64,000 bases of DNA from Onishia taeanensis (lineage in GTDB: Bacteria; Pseudomonadota; Gammaproteobacteria; Pseudomonadales; Halomonadaceae): assembly GCF_013349955.1 (NCBI RefSeq), contig NZ_JABVXC010000010.1, forward strand, positions 1-64,000. Reading direction: 5' to 3'. This document shows positions 1-9,138 of this stretch, piece by piece. Each line of letters begins with the position of its first letter. Position 1 is the stretch's first letter. The notes under the pieces are model-generated. The model worked only from the letters and a program-made list of their open reading frames with translations. It was not told the DNA's origin and ran no database searches. Position numbers and translations under genes: made by a program.

Positions 1-132
1 AATCTCGCCCTCATGCAGGCGAGCGATCTTGTCGGCATCCACATCCATGCACATCACGTCATGCCCCACATCGGCCAGGCAGGTGCCAGTGACCAGGCCT
101 ACGTATCCCGTGCCGAAAATGGTGATTTTCAT
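1..132 (-). CDS. ugd: UDP-glucose 6-dehydrogenase, N-terminal part (cut by window edge)
   Basis: Only the first 44 codons are inside the window. They begin [16 protein letters not shown] and continue with a short stretch ending in a DVDADKI-like segment, which is the NAD-binding Rossmann start (GxGYVGL) of the UDP-glucose/GDP-mannose dehydrogenase family. Ugd oxidises UDP-glucose to UDP-glucuronate in the cytoplasm. It sits downstream of the UDP-glucuronate 4-epimerase and the ligase-like gene on the same strand, so the three may make and use UDP-GlcA/UDP-GalA for this polysaccharide. The exact substrate cannot be fixed from the N-terminus alone, but the [13 protein letters not shown] form is typical of Ugd rather than of the TviB group found at 5324-6610. 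Confidence 0.85.
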   Translation of the reverse strand, partial: MKITIFGTGYVGLVTGTCLADVGHDVMCMDVDADKIARLHEGEI

Positions 133-295
133 GTCGCTACTCCTGCCAATAAATAACCTGTAAGCCCCTGGCAACCCGAGCCTAACCGCTTACACCCAGG
201 TAGATGCCGTTTCGGGCAGGAATGTTACACATGCAAAGGCAGAATGGGTATGGTGCAGGCCTCCTGCATGGCGAAGATGCCAACAATGCCGCTCA

Positions 296-1648
296 TCACG
301 GCTTGCCGACAAAGACTTCGGCAGCATAACGCCGGTCGGCACGGGGGCATTCCTGGGATAGCGTGCGCCGCTCTTCCCGCCTCAAGATCACCCAGCAACC
401 GATGCTGAGACCGAGATAACCGCTCAGGCCGTGCACATCTCGCAGCATGGATTGCGACAGCCCGAAGACAATAAACGCTAGGGGAGTCATCAATCCCGCC
501 ATGGCCAAGGTCCTCACGCCGGGAGAACAGCAACCAAGCCGCCTCGAGAAGAGGTAGATCGGCACGCCATATAAGAGAGCCAATCCCAAGAGCCCCAATA
601 CACCTCTTCTCGCCGCCGTATCGATGATGTCGCTGTGCAATTGATCATAGTAACTGACGCCCGGATGCAGGATATGGTCTGCCACCAAGGCATCTCGCGC
701 AGCTTCCAGGCGTCCCTCTCCCCATCCGGTCCATGGCCGCTCTACAAAAAGCTGCAAACCGCCGCGCCACATCTCCAGACGAAGCCCGACAGAGCCATCG
801 CGATCTTCGCCCTGCCAGTATTCTTGAGCGTCTACGACGGCGCCTGCTAAGCGTTGCCTGACGCCCGTTTCCGGAATAGCCACCAGCATGACGACCAACA
901 GGAGCGCACCTGTTGCCATGGATCGCGCCACCAGCCGCCGGCGCGCTTTCCTGAAGGGGATCTGGCGCCAGGCCACATAGAGCATCAGTGCGAGTAGAGG
1001 CACGGCCAACCAGCCACCACGGGTGCCGGATAGCAACGATGCCAACAGGCCAGCCATGCCACCAGCCATAGATAGCCAGAGACAGTAACGGCGATAGGAG
1101 CGCTGAAGGCGAGGTAGTCGGTACATCCACCAAAGTGTTGCCAGCCAAGAGAGAAAACCCAGCAGCAAGGCTAGATTGCCAAACGGAATAGCATTCATGT
1201 CGTTGCTGGCACGCGAGTACAAAAGAATGAGTCTTTCAAAAAGCGCAATCAAGCCTGCTGCCATAGCGCCGCAAGAAAGCCCCAGCCACCAATGACGCGC
1301 CGACGAGCCATGACAACGTAACCAGATCAGCGACATAGCTCCCACGAGGGGCCATAGTGGCAACCCTATGCCATTGCCTGTAGCAGATTCCGGCCATTTA
1401 AGGGTCCGCGCCACATCACCTAGCCAACTTGCCGCGAACACCAGCAGCGCCAGGCACCACAGCCCGTCTTCCCAATCCAGTCGCGAGGTTCGCCAACCCG
1501 CAGCTAAGGCGCCCGTTATCGCCGCTACCAGGAGGGCACCCAAGCACAGCAGTGGCGCCAGCGCATACCCTCCCGGAACCACGATCAACATCGTCAGAAA
1601 AGCAAACAATAACCGGCTATTGAACCGGTGCCACATCTCGGTGGTCAT
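296..1648 (-). CDS. O-antigen ligase/polymerase family membrane protein (WaaL- or Wzy-like)
   Basis: This 450-residue protein is almost entirely hydrophobic, with roughly 10-12 predicted membrane segments. It has an SGTRGGWL motif near residue 210 and a long periplasmic loop around residues 260-340 carrying an HSDIIDTAARRG segment. These are hallmarks of the O-antigen ligase (WaaL/RfaL) and Wzy_C families: an Arg-rich motif and a loop His before the next helix. It should act in the inner membrane on undecaprenyl-diphosphate-linked glycans, either ligating them to an acceptor or polymerising them. It ends 37 bp before the upstream epimerase gene stops being read and probably shares its transcript. 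A second protein of this kind lies at 12466-13629, so one may be the polymerase and the other the ligase; sequence alone does not decide which. Confidence 0.8.
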   Translation of the reverse strand: MTTEMWHRFNSRLLFAFLTMLIVVPGGYALAPLLCLGALLVAAITGALAAGWRTSRLDWEDGLWCLALLVFAASWLGDVARTLKWPESATGNGIGLPLWPLVGAMSLIWLRCHGSSARHWWLGLSCGAMAAGLIALFERLILLYSRASNDMNAIPFGNLALLLGFLSWLATLWWMYRLPRLQRSYRRYCLWLSMAGGMAGLLASLLSGTRGGWLAVPLLALMLYVAWRQIPFRKARRRLVARSMATGALLLVVMLVAIPETGVRQRLAGAVVDAQEYWQGEDRDGSVGLRLEMWRGGLQLFVERPWTGWGEGRLEAARDALVADHILHPGVSYYDQLHSDIIDTAARRGVLGLLGLALLYGVPIYLFSRRLGCCSPGVRTLAMAGLMTPLAFIVFGLSQSMLRDVHGLSGYLGLSIGCWVILRREERRTLSQECPRADRRYAAEVFVGKP

Positions 1649-1685
1649 CGACCCAGCCTACCTATATTAGACGGGATACCATTCA

Positions 1686-2693
1686 TCAAACCCGATGATA
1701 GTCGCGATACCAAGCGACGAACCGCCTGGCCCCTTCACAGACATCCACTCGTGGCTGATAGCCGATCACCTGATAGAGCGCTTCGGTATCGGCAAAGGTA
1801 TGTGGCACATCACCAGGCTGCATGGAAAGATAGTTGCATTCGGCTCGCTTTCCGATCGCCCCTTCAAGCGCATGGATAAAATCCATCAGCCTGACGGGGC
1901 TTCCATGCCCGATGTTGTAAAGGGCATAAGGGGCACTACTGCTATCCGGCCCGGCCAGCGAAGGCCGCCAGTCAGGGTCACGTTGTGGCACGACCTCGGC
2001 AATCCGCACGATGCTTTCGACGATATCGTCGATGTAAGTGAAGTCCCGTGACATATCCCCATGGTTGTAGACGTCGATAGGCCGACCTTCCAGGATCGAC
2101 TTAGTGAACATGAACATCGCCATGTCTGGTCGTCCCCAGGGCCCATAGACCGTGAAGAATCTCAAGCCTGTGGTGGGCAAGTCATAAAGATGGGAGTAGG
2201 TATGGGCCATCAGCTCGTTGGCCTTCTTGGTCGCCGCATAGAGACTGACCGGGTGATCAACACTGTCCCGAGTAGAAAACGGCACTGTTTCGTTCATGCC
2301 ATAGACAGAGCTGGATGAGGCATAAACTAAGTGCCCTACCCCATGATGACGGCAACACTCCAGCACATTGAGATACCCCACCAGGTTGGCATCGACATAG
2401 GCATGAGGGTTGTCCAGTGAATAACGCACCCCCGCCTGGGCGGCGAGATGAATGACCCTGTCAAAGCCATGCTTCGAAAAGAGCTCTGTCATTCCCTCCC
2501 GATCACAGAGGTCCAGCCTGGCGAAATGGATATCCTCATACTCTGACAGCACATTCAGTCGCGCCTGCTTAAGCGATACATCGTAATAATCATTGAGGTT
2601 ATCAATGCCAACGATCTGGTGCCCCCTACCGGAAAGCCGCCGAGCTAATGAAAAGCCAATGAAACCTGCCATTCCCGTGATCAATAGTTTCAT
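1686..2693 (-). CDS. NAD-dependent epimerase, UDP-glucuronate 4-epimerase type
   Basis: The 335-residue product is an extended short-chain dehydrogenase. It has a TGMAGFIG nucleotide-binding loop at the N-terminus, an NDYYDVSLKQARL segment near residue 35 that is characteristic of UDP-glucuronate 4-epimerases, an SSSSVYG stretch and the catalytic YAATK (YxxxK) motif. It would interconvert UDP-GlcA and UDP-GalA in the cytoplasm, consistent with a UDP-glucose dehydrogenase two genes downstream. An upstream in-frame start at 2729 exists, but the start at 2693 has an AGGA ribosome-binding site at good spacing and begins exactly at the Rossmann fold, so I chose it. GalE-type activity is a less likely alternative. 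Confidence 0.88.
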   Translation of the reverse strand: MKLLITGMAGFIGFSLARRLSGRGHQIVGIDNLNDYYDVSLKQARLNVLSEYEDIHFARLDLCDREGMTELFSKHGFDRVIHLAAQAGVRYSLDNPHAYVDANLVGYLNVLECCRHHGVGHLVYASSSSVYGMNETVPFSTRDSVDHPVSLYAATKKANELMAHTYSHLYDLPTTGLRFFTVYGPWGRPDMAMFMFTKSILEGRPIDVYNHGDMSRDFTYIDDIVESIVRIAEVVPQRDPDWRPSLAGPDSSSAPYALYNIGHGSPVRLMDFIHALEGAIGKRAECNYLSMQPGDVPHTFADTEALYQVIGYQPRVDVCEGARRFVAWYRDYHRV

Positions 2694-3244
2694 ATCAATT
2701 TCCTGACGAGGGGCCTGATAACCCAACAAATACTGTATAGCAAATGTGTCCGAGCCTGACTCAAGGCGCCAACGCTCATCACTAACAAACAGTCATCTCA
2801 CCGCTTTACATCACCCGAGTAGCTGGACCACCTGCCGACTTACCACCTGCCAACCGAACAATAAGTCATTCTGGCATGGTCAGCATCACCGATGTGATCA
2901 GCCTCCTAATGCCAAATGACTTTTTTACTAATAAAGCGAGTGCTTTTTTATAATTAAAAGTCTAGTACTCATGCCATTAGCAACCTACTTTTTATTTCTA
3001 CCTTCTCAGCCAGAAATGGACTAGAAAAACCATCTTGGGAAGCAAGTTTACATCTCTTATCATATGACAACACAAGATAACAGCGCAACACAAAAAAACA
3101 CGGCGCACGCAATAGGGTGCCGCTGAGATTGCTAGGCAATATTTTATAACCGGAGCACCAAGGAAAACTTACACAATAATTATAAAAAATGCGATTCAAG
3201 AAGAAAAAATGATCGCACACGAACACAGGGATGAAGGTGAAGCA
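2694..3244. promoter_or_regulatory. Divergent intergenic region, 551 bp, AT-rich
   Basis: This stretch separates the epimerase gene (read leftward) from the WbpM-like gene (read rightward) and must hold promoters for both. I see no ops (GGCGGTAG) element here, unlike upstream of wza. From about 2920 to 3200 it is clearly richer in A/T than the genes on either side. It contains a long imperfect hairpin at 2863-2922, listed separately. No convincing open reading frame was recognised; the 85-codon minus-strand frame inside it has no family resemblance that I can see. Confidence 0.55.
2863..2922 (+). terminator. Long nested hairpin followed by a T run (terminator- or attenuator-like)
   Basis: The left arm 2863-2877 (aagtcattctggcat) pairs with 2909-2922 (atgccaaatgactt) with one bulge, and a shorter inverted repeat (atcac...gtgat) lies inside it. 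The right arm runs into TTTTTT, which is the form of an intrinsic terminator acting on rightward transcription. No rightward gene precedes it, so it may be an attenuator in the leader of the WbpM-like gene or a remnant. Confidence 0.4.
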
Positions 3245-5302
3245 ATGTACAAATCAATTGATTACATTTTTAGGTTGCCTCGTGTATACAAGCGACTCAT
3301 CCAGGTATTGGTTGACTCTACCTCCCTGACGCTCAGCTTCTTGCTCGCCATGTTGATCAAATTCGAACATTGGGACCAGATACTGGACAAGGAAGCTTGG
3401 CTGGCATTCTTCATGACACTGCCTGTCAGTATCTACTATTTCGTCAGACTGGGGTTTTATCGTGCGGTCATCCGATATATCAATCAACGCGCGCTGAAAA
3501 CCATCGTGCAGGGGCTCGTCGCCACGACGGTAACACTCATCACCGCTAGCTTCGCACTTAGGGCGCCATCTCCCATCTCCATTCCTGTGGTCTTTTTCCT
3601 GCTGGCATTCGTGAGTATTGGCGGTATCCGCTACCTGCTTCGTTCAGCCTACAGAAGGGCCAGCATCAAGAACCGGTCACGTGTCGCGATATACGGTGCT
3701 GGGGCCGCTGGGGCCCACTTGGTCAATTCACTGAAACATAGCGATCAACATGTACCGGTTGCCTTCGTGGATGACTGGCGCGGTATGCATGGCACACATG
3801 TCGAGGGGCTGGAAGTGTACTCCCCGACGCAGTTGGGCAAGCTTATCAATGACTACGGCATTGAGCGGATTCTATTAGCGATTCCCAGCGCGACTAGGGC
3901 GAGGAGACGAGCCATTTTGAGTGCTCTTGAGCCGTTGATGATTCCCGTGCAAACCGTGCCGGGCACGGCCGACATTGTCGCCGGTCGCGCGAAAATCAAC
4001 GACATTCGCAACGTGACCGTCGAGGATCTTCTGGGACGCGATCCCGTTCCACCTCAACCATCACTGATGCAAGCCAATATCCTGGATAAGGTCGTGATGG
4101 TGACGGGAGCAGGCGGCTCGATAGGTTCCGAGCTGAGTCGGCAAATTCTGCTACAGCAGCCACGCCAGTTGCTGTTGCTGGATGTCTGTGAGTATGCCCT
4201 TTACCGAGTGGAGCAAGAAATCAAGACACTCGCTGAGCGTCATCATCTCGATATTTCCATCAAGGCACTACTGGCATCCGTTCAGCATCGACCACGTCTC
4301 ACGCTTCTAATGCGCAGCTTTGGTGTGCAGACGCTCTATCATGCCGCGGCCTATAAGCACGTGCCAATGGTGGAACACAATATGGCCGAAGGCATTCGCA
4401 ATAATGTTTTCGGCACGCTGAAGACGGCGCAGGCAGCTATCGACTGCGGCGTTGAAACCTTCGTTTTGATCTCGACCGACAAAGCCGTGCGGCCAACCAA
4501 TGTCATGGGTACGACCAAGCGTATTGCAGAGCTCATCTGCCAGGCCCTGTCCAGTGAACAGACCAAGACGCGTTTCTGCATGGTTCGTTTTGGCAACGTC
4601 CTGGGCTCTTCCGGATCCGTTGTGCCTTTGTTCAGGCGCCAGATTCGCGATGGCGGGCCGATTACGGTGACCCACCCCAATATAACGCGTTACTTCATGA
4701 CCATCCCCGAAGCCGCGCAGTTGGTAATTCAGGCGGGTGCCATGGGCAGTGGCGGTAATGTATTTGTTCTGGATATGGGTGAACCAATCAAAATTGCCGA
4801 TTTGGCAAAGCAAATGGTTCGACTCTCAGGATTGGAGTTGATCTCCGAGGACAGCGCGGAGGGCGACATCGCTATCCACTATAGCGGCTTGCGACCCGGA
4901 GAAAAGTTATATGAGGAGTTGTTGGTCGGCGCCAATACCACATCGACGGCACATCCACGCATCATGACTGCATGGGAAACCTGCTGGGAATGGCCGCGTC
5001 TAGAAGACTACCTTCATCGTTTGCATAACGCCGTGACCAAGGTCCAGCACGAAGTTATCAGAGAGTTATTGCTGGAGGCCCCCATCGCTTATCACCCTAA
5101 CCACCCTATTTCCGACCTGCTCTGGCTCCAGCGATACGGGAATGCAAAGGCCTATCAGCCAACAGAGTCTGCCGTCGTTGACAGCGAAAAGCATCAAGTA
5201 AGCCAAAGAGCTGCCATCCCATCACCTGCCGCACAAAAAGTGGTGTCAGCAGCTCAACTCAACCTCTCGACCGCGGCCTTGGCCAAGGACAGCCACTTCT
5301 GA
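3245..5302 (+). CDS. wbpM: WbpM/PglF-type UDP-GlcNAc 4,6-dehydratase (membrane-anchored)
   Basis: The 685-residue protein has about four N-terminal membrane helices (residues 15-145), a first Rossmann-like domain (IYGAGAAG) and a second, catalytic SDR domain starting VTGAGGSIGSE at about residue 285. After STDKAVRPTN the active-site position normally held by Tyr carries Met (MGTTK near residue 421), as known for the large WbpM/CapD/PglF homologues. The family dehydrates UDP-GlcNAc to UDP-4-keto-6-deoxy-GlcNAc, the precursor of QuiNAc, FucNAc or bacillosamine. A start at 3245 has an AAGGTGA ribosome-binding site; the in-frame start at 3209 does not. A tail of about 60 residues after the conserved domain is rich in Ala, Gln and Ser. 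It precedes the dehydrogenase at 5324 by 21 bp, so the two form an operon. Confidence 0.92.
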   Translation: MYKSIDYIFRLPRVYKRLIQVLVDSTSLTLSFLLAMLIKFEHWDQILDKEAWLAFFMTLPVSIYYFVRLGFYRAVIRYINQRALKTIVQGLVATTVTLITASFALRAPSPISIPVVFFLLAFVSIGGIRYLLRSAYRRASIKNRSRVAIYGAGAAGAHLVNSLKHSDQHVPVAFVDDWRGMHGTHVEGLEVYSPTQLGKLINDYGIERILLAIPSATRARRRAILSALEPLMIPVQTVPGTADIVAGRAKINDIRNVTVEDLLGRDPVPPQPSLMQANILDKVVMVTGAGGSIGSELSRQILLQQPRQLLLLDVCEYALYRVEQEIKTLAERHHLDISIKALLASVQHRPRLTLLMRSFGVQTLYHAAAYKHVPMVEHNMAEGIRNNVFGTLKTAQAAIDCGVETFVLISTDKAVRPTNVMGTTKRIAELICQALSSEQTKTRFCMVRFGNVLGSSGSVVPLFRRQIRDGGPITVTHPNITRYFMTIPEAAQLVIQAGAMGSGGNVFVLDMGEPIKIADLAKQMVRLSGLELISEDSAEGDIAIHYSGLRPGEKLYEELLVGANTTSTAHPRIMTAWETCWEWPRLEDYLHRLHNAVTKVQHEVIRELLLEAPIAYHPNHPISDLLWLQRYGNAKAYQPTESAVVDSEKHQVSQRAAIPSPAAQKVVSAAQLNLSTAALAKDSHF

Positions 5303-5323
5303 TTATCACAAGGACAATGGATC

Positions 5324-6610
5324 ATGGACCTGACCCTGAAGTTGGATTCTATTCGTATTGGCGTGATTGGACTAGGCTATGTCGGCTTGCCTTTGGCCGT
5401 GGAATTCGGCAAGCGTTATCCGACGCTGGGCTTCGACATCAATGCCCATCGCATCCTGCAGCTCTCCGATGGCATAGACGCCACGCGAGAAGTCTCATTC
5501 GATGAACTCAGAGACGCCAAACAACTCGACTTCAGTGATGATGTCGAGCGACTGCGGGAATGCAATGTCTATATAGTCACGGTTCCAACGCCGATAGACG
5601 CACAGCACTGCCCAGACCTTTCCCCGCTGCTCAAGGCCAGCCAGACGGTGGCCCAGGTCATTTCGCCAGGCAATATCGTCATCTATGAATCGACCGTCTA
5701 TCCTGGCGCCACCGAAGAGGAATGCATTCCTGTCATCGAGAGAGGCTCGGGGCTTGCCTTCAATCGCGACTTCTTCGCCGGCTACAGTCCGGAACGCATC
5801 AACCCAGGCGATAAGGAACATCGAGTCACCTCGATCAGAAAGGTGACGTCAGGCTCAACTCCCGATGTGGCAAACTTCGTCGACGCGCTCTATGCATCGG
5901 TCATCCTGGCGGGCACCTTCAAAGCCAGTTCAATGAGGGTGGCGGAGGCCGCCAAGGTCATCGAGAACACTCAGCGTGACGTGAACATTGCGCTGATCAA
6001 CGAGCTGGCCATGATCTTCAGCCGCTTGGGGATTGATACCGAAGAGGTGCTGCTAGCGGCAGGAACCAAATGGAATTTTTTGCCTTTCCGGCCAGGGCTG
6101 GTCGGCGGCCACTGCATCGGGGTCGACCCCTACTACCTGACGCACAAAGCCCAGCAGGTGGGCTATCATCCGGAAGTCATTCTATCAGGCCGCCGTATCA
6201 ATGACGGCATGGGCGCCTATGTGGCTGGCCAACTGGTCAAGCAGATGATTAAGGAAAGGATCCACGTACAAGGCGCACGAGTGCTCATCTTAGGCCTGAC
6301 GTTCAAGGAGAACTGCCCGGATCTGCGTAATACACGTGTCACCGATATCATTCGCGAACTGGCGGACTTCAACGTCATGGTCGATGTCCTAGACCCCCAT
6401 GCCGATCGTGACGAAGCCATAAAGGCTTATGGAATCCGCCCGGTCGAGCGGCCGGATGAAGGCAGCTATGATGCGATGATACTGGCAGTCGCCCACAATG
6501 AGTTCCGCGACTATGGCATTGACCGTATACGCTCCTGGGGCAAGCCCAACCACGTGCTCTTTGACCTGAAGTACCTGCTGGGGAATGGCGAGGCCGACTT
6601 GCGGCTCTAG
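5324..6610 (+). CDS. tviB: UDP-N-acetyl-hexosamine 6-dehydrogenase, TviB/WbpO type
   Basis: The 428-residue protein opens with an [18 protein letters not shown] nucleotide-binding motif and has the catalytic Cys264 in [11 protein letters not shown], followed by a C-terminal UDP-binding domain ([15 protein letters not shown]). This is the UDP-glucose/GDP-mannose dehydrogenase superfamily. The N-terminal form and length match the TviB/WbpO branch that oxidises UDP-GlcNAc or UDP-GalNAc at C6 to a uronate. It lies directly downstream of the WbpM-like gene with an AAGGA ribosome-binding site. The product would supply an N-acetyl-hexosaminuronic acid to the polysaccharide and might be a substrate for the AsnB-like protein at 16090-17871. 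Which of UDP-GlcNAc or UDP-GalNAc is used cannot be told. Confidence 0.9.
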   Translation: MDLTLKLDSIRIGVIGLGYVGLPLAVEFGKRYPTLGFDINAHRILQLSDGIDATREVSFDELRDAKQLDFSDDVERLRECNVYIVTVPTPIDAQHCPDLSPLLKASQTVAQVISPGNIVIYESTVYPGATEEECIPVIERGSGLAFNRDFFAGYSPERINPGDKEHRVTSIRKVTSGSTPDVANFVDALYASVILAGTFKASSMRVAEAAKVIENTQRDVNIALINELAMIFSRLGIDTEEVLLAAGTKWNFLPFRPGLVGGHCIGVDPYYLTHKAQQVGYHPEVILSGRRINDGMGAYVAGQLVKQMIKERIHVQGARVLILGLTFKENCPDLRNTRVTDIIRELADFNVMVDVLDPHADRDEAIKAYGIRPVERPDEGSYDAMILAVAHNEFRDYGIDRIRSWGKPNHVLFDLKYLLGNGEADLRL

Positions 6611-6614
6611 GCTC

Positions 6615-6652
6615 TGTGCGAAAACTACCTGCGCTCGCTGACTTTTCGCACA
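6615..6652 (+). terminator. 10-bp perfect inverted repeat directly after tviB
   Basis: TGTGCGAAAA (6615-6624) is repeated inverted as TTTTCGCACA (6643-6652), with an 18-base loop containing the palindrome GCGCTCGC-like core. It starts four bases after the tviB stop codon. It can act as a terminator for the plus-strand pair. The GGCTCTGTGCGAAAA-like left arm also resembles insertion-sequence ends, so a relic end is a second possibility. Confidence 0.5.
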
Positions 6653-6672
6653 AACCCTAACACTTGCACATC

Positions 6673-6716
6673 ACATAACGCCCCCGACCAAGACATCTTG
6701 ATCAGGGGCGTTATGT
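6673..6716. terminator. 12-bp perfect inverted repeat between convergent transcripts
   Basis: ACATAACGCCCC (6673-6684) pairs perfectly with GGGGCGTTATGT (6705-6716), with further partial pairing in the 20-base spacer. It lies between the convergent tviB and DegT genes and is a good candidate for a bidirectional terminator closing the 30-kb leftward operon. It lacks a long U tract on either side. Confidence 0.6.
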
Positions 6717-6752
6717 ATAGACTCGCTTCGTATATTCACAATGCTAAGAAGG

Positions 6753-7925
6753 TCAATCCACGGCCAAGGCCATGACGTCCTGCAACGCCAGACAAGTGCG
6801 ATCAATTTCCTCCTCGGTCAAGGTGGGATGGACAAGAAACATGAGGCTTGTCTTCCCGAGTTCGGCGGCGACCGGCAGGGCACGAGCTGGCCGCCATCCC
6901 GTGTCATCGAAGGCCTTTTCGCGATAAACCTCGGAACAACTCCCCCCCATGCACGGCACCCCTCGCTGCTGAATTTCGCCGATGATCCGGTCACGATCCC
7001 AGCCTGGCCGAAGCGACGGCGGATCAACGAATACATAAGCCTTGTAGGCGGCGTGTCCGACATGGCCTGGCAACTCAGGAACACGCAGGCCACAGGCTCG
7101 CGCTGCCTGCCAAATGCGCTCAAGATTGTCACGACGCTGCCCTGTCCAGTCGGGCATACGGCGCAGTTGCAGGCGACCAATGGCGGCCTGCATTTCGGTG
7201 AGACGCCAATTGGTGCCGAAAGATTCATGCAGCCAGCGAAACCCTGGCGGGTGCTCGCGCTCGTAGACCGCCTCCCAACTCTTGCCATGATCCTTATAGG
7301 CCCACATCCGTTGCCACAAGCCCCGATCATTGGTGGTGACCATGCCTCCCTCTCCGCCGGTGGTCATGATCTTGTCCTGGCAGAACGACCAGGCCCCCAC
7401 ATGCCCGAGCCCCCCGACGCTACGCCCATGCCAGGTGGCACCGTGAGCCTGGGCACAGTCCTCGATCACATAGAGACCATGGCTTTCTGCCAGCGACATC
7501 AGGCCCTCCATGTCACAGGGCCAGCCAGCCAGGTGGACCGCGATAATGGCTTTGGTGCGCGGCGTAATCAAGGGTGCCACCGTACTCGCCGTAATGTTCT
7601 GAGAGTCGCGATCGACATCCGCGAACACTGGCACTGCTCCAGCGGTGACGATGGAGGACACCGACGCCATGAAGGTTCGAGAAGTGACTACCACTTCGTC
7701 ACCCTCACCGATTCCCAACGCCTTCATTGCCAAGTCAAGGGCTGTGGTGCCGTTGGAAACAGCAACGGCGTATTCGGTACCCGCAAAGCGAGCAAACTCA
7801 CTTTCGAATAAACGCCCTTCATTACCGGTCCAGTAGTTCACCTTGTTGGAAAGTAGCACCTGCCTGACGGTATCGGCCTCTTCGTCAGTGAAAGCAGGCC
7901 AGGGAGAAAAATGAGAATTGAGCAT
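6753..7925 (-). CDS. DegT/DnrJ/EryC1/StrS family sugar aminotransferase
   Basis: The 390-residue protein is a PLP-dependent nucleotide-sugar aminotransferase. It shows SNGTTALDLAMKALGIG at residues 58-74, EDCAQAHG at 155-162 and the Schiff-base Lys185 in SFCQDKIMTTGGEGGM. The start at 7925 has a GGAGG ribosome-binding site nine bases upstream, and the N-terminus then matches the family; the longer frame to 8039 overlaps the upstream gene and adds an unlike sequence. It is the last gene of the leftward run, 25 bp after the ATP-grasp gene. A natural role is amination of the UDP-4-keto-6-deoxy-GlcNAc made by the WbpM-like enzyme, giving a 4-amino sugar (PglE/WbpE-like). To my eye it does not resemble LegC closely, although it is the only such aminotransferase in the window. 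Confidence 0.88.
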   Translation of the reverse strand: MLNSHFSPWPAFTDEEADTVRQVLLSNKVNYWTGNEGRLFESEFARFAGTEYAVAVSNGTTALDLAMKALGIGEGDEVVVTSRTFMASVSSIVTAGAVPVFADVDRDSQNITASTVAPLITPRTKAIIAVHLAGWPCDMEGLMSLAESHGLYVIEDCAQAHGATWHGRSVGGLGHVGAWSFCQDKIMTTGGEGGMVTTNDRGLWQRMWAYKDHGKSWEAVYEREHPPGFRWLHESFGTNWRLTEMQAAIGRLQLRRMPDWTGQRRDNLERIWQAARACGLRVPELPGHVGHAAYKAYVFVDPPSLRPGWDRDRIIGEIQQRGVPCMGGSCSEVYREKAFDDTGWRPARALPVAAELGKTSLMFLVHPTLTEEEIDRTCLALQDVMALAVD

Positions 7926-7950
7926 TCTGGCGCCCTCCAAGGCAACGTTG

Positions 7951-9057
7951 CTATACGGAACGCCGACTGCCGGCCGGTGATATCTGCATGCTGGCCCTGC
8001 CTTCTGTTTGGGGTAACACCTCAAGTGCCCTGTCGGCACGTGAGGCTGAGGATACGGTCGGCACGATATGCTTCATGCCCCTTACACCGATCGATGGACG
8101 CAACAGATAAGGAGCGGGGCGCCGCCCCTCCGCCAGTTCGATCAATGCCTTGGGAAAATCGACACCGGCAAGGTGCGAGAAAGGATAGCCACCGCCGAAT
8201 CGCGCATTGAGCTCCAGTACACGCGGCAAACCGTTGGCATCGAGCATGATGTCGATATCCAGGTTTCCCCTGTGGCGAAGAAACGCGGCAACGCGCTCAG
8301 CGGTGCTCGCGACCCTACTATCCTCTACGGTGATGGCGCTGTCGGTCTCTCCGGCCCGCATGGCAAGCTTTCGCTTAACCACCGTGGCAATGTGCTCGCC
8401 GTCAAAGTCATGCAATACGTCAATGCCGAATTCATCGCCTACCAGCCATTCCTGGATAATCACAGAGTGGTCGATATCCTCCTGACTGATCACGTTAAGG
8501 AAGGAGTCACGAACCTGATTACGGGCATGGTGATAGAAGAATGCCAACTCCTCGACGTCGTTTACCTTAAACAACGAGACCGAGCCCATGCCCCACCTCG
8601 GCTTAACCATCAGCGGGAAAGCAAGATGGCCATCACGCAGATACTGTTGCACCTCGTCGAGTTGCAGGCAGGTGAGAGGGCTCGGGATGTGATGGCGCTT
8701 AAGAAACTCGAAACAGGCCCACTTGTCATTGGCAACCTCGATGACATCGGGATCGCTGACGAACGTCTTAACGCCGATGCGCCCGAAAGCGTCAATGGCG
8801 CGAGAAAGAGGCCCCAGGTCCAGGTCCGACAGCGATACCAGCAGACCGACACCCTCCCGCGTACAGATGTCCAACAACGCCGGAATATAATCACTGGAGT
8901 CAGCCCTTGGTACGAGATACGCCTTGTCGACACATGCCATGCCGGCGGTATCAGCATCCATGTCGACACCGATGACCATGCCCTCACCGGACAGTGCTTG
9001 CCTGAAATAGTCCACTAGGTAGCTGCGTCGCCCCACGCAGGTAAGCAACACGTTCAT
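7951..9057 (-). CDS. ATP-grasp family ligase
   Basis: The 368-residue protein begins MNVLLTCVGRRSYLVDYF and has the layout of carbamoyl-phosphate-synthase-like ATP-grasp enzymes: an N-terminal pre-ATP-grasp domain to about residue 110, then the ATP-binding domain with FPLMVKPRWGMGSVSLFKV near residue 150, and Mg-binding residues near LELNARFGGGYPF around residue 285. Such enzymes use ATP to activate a carboxylate and couple it to an amine or thiol. Its position between a sugar aminotransferase and an amino-acid-decarboxylase-like enzyme suggests it joins an amino acid or amine to a sugar. I chose ATG 9057 because GGAG lies seven bases upstream; the ATG at 9063 is too close to it. The exact substrates are unknown. 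Confidence 0.85.
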   Translation of the reverse strand: MNVLLTCVGRRSYLVDYFRQALSGEGMVIGVDMDADTAGMACVDKAYLVPRADSSDYIPALLDICTREGVGLLVSLSDLDLGPLSRAIDAFGRIGVKTFVSDPDVIEVANDKWACFEFLKRHHIPSPLTCLQLDEVQQYLRDGHLAFPLMVKPRWGMGSVSLFKVNDVEELAFFYHHARNQVRDSFLNVISQEDIDHSVIIQEWLVGDEFGIDVLHDFDGEHIATVVKRKLAMRAGETDSAITVEDSRVASTAERVAAFLRHRGNLDIDIMLDANGLPRVLELNARFGGGYPFSHLAGVDFPKALIELAEGRRPAPYLLRPSIGVRGMKHIVPTVSSASRADRALEVLPQTEGRASMQISPAGSRRSV

Positions 9058-9138
9058 CGCCATTCTCCAGGAAGGTCGTCATTGAAATTGCAGGCAGTCA
9101 GGGCGCCGACCGACGGTCGGCACAGGTAGAACAGATCA

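Noticed and set aside
6741..7811. A 356-codon plus-strand frame opposite the DegT gene
   Set aside because: It is antisense to a clear aminotransferase with all motifs, has no ribosome-binding site and no family resemblance.
8068..9018. A 316-codon plus-strand frame opposite the ATP-grasp gene
   Set aside because: It mirrors a GC-rich coding strand and has no recognisable motif, so it is a shadow.
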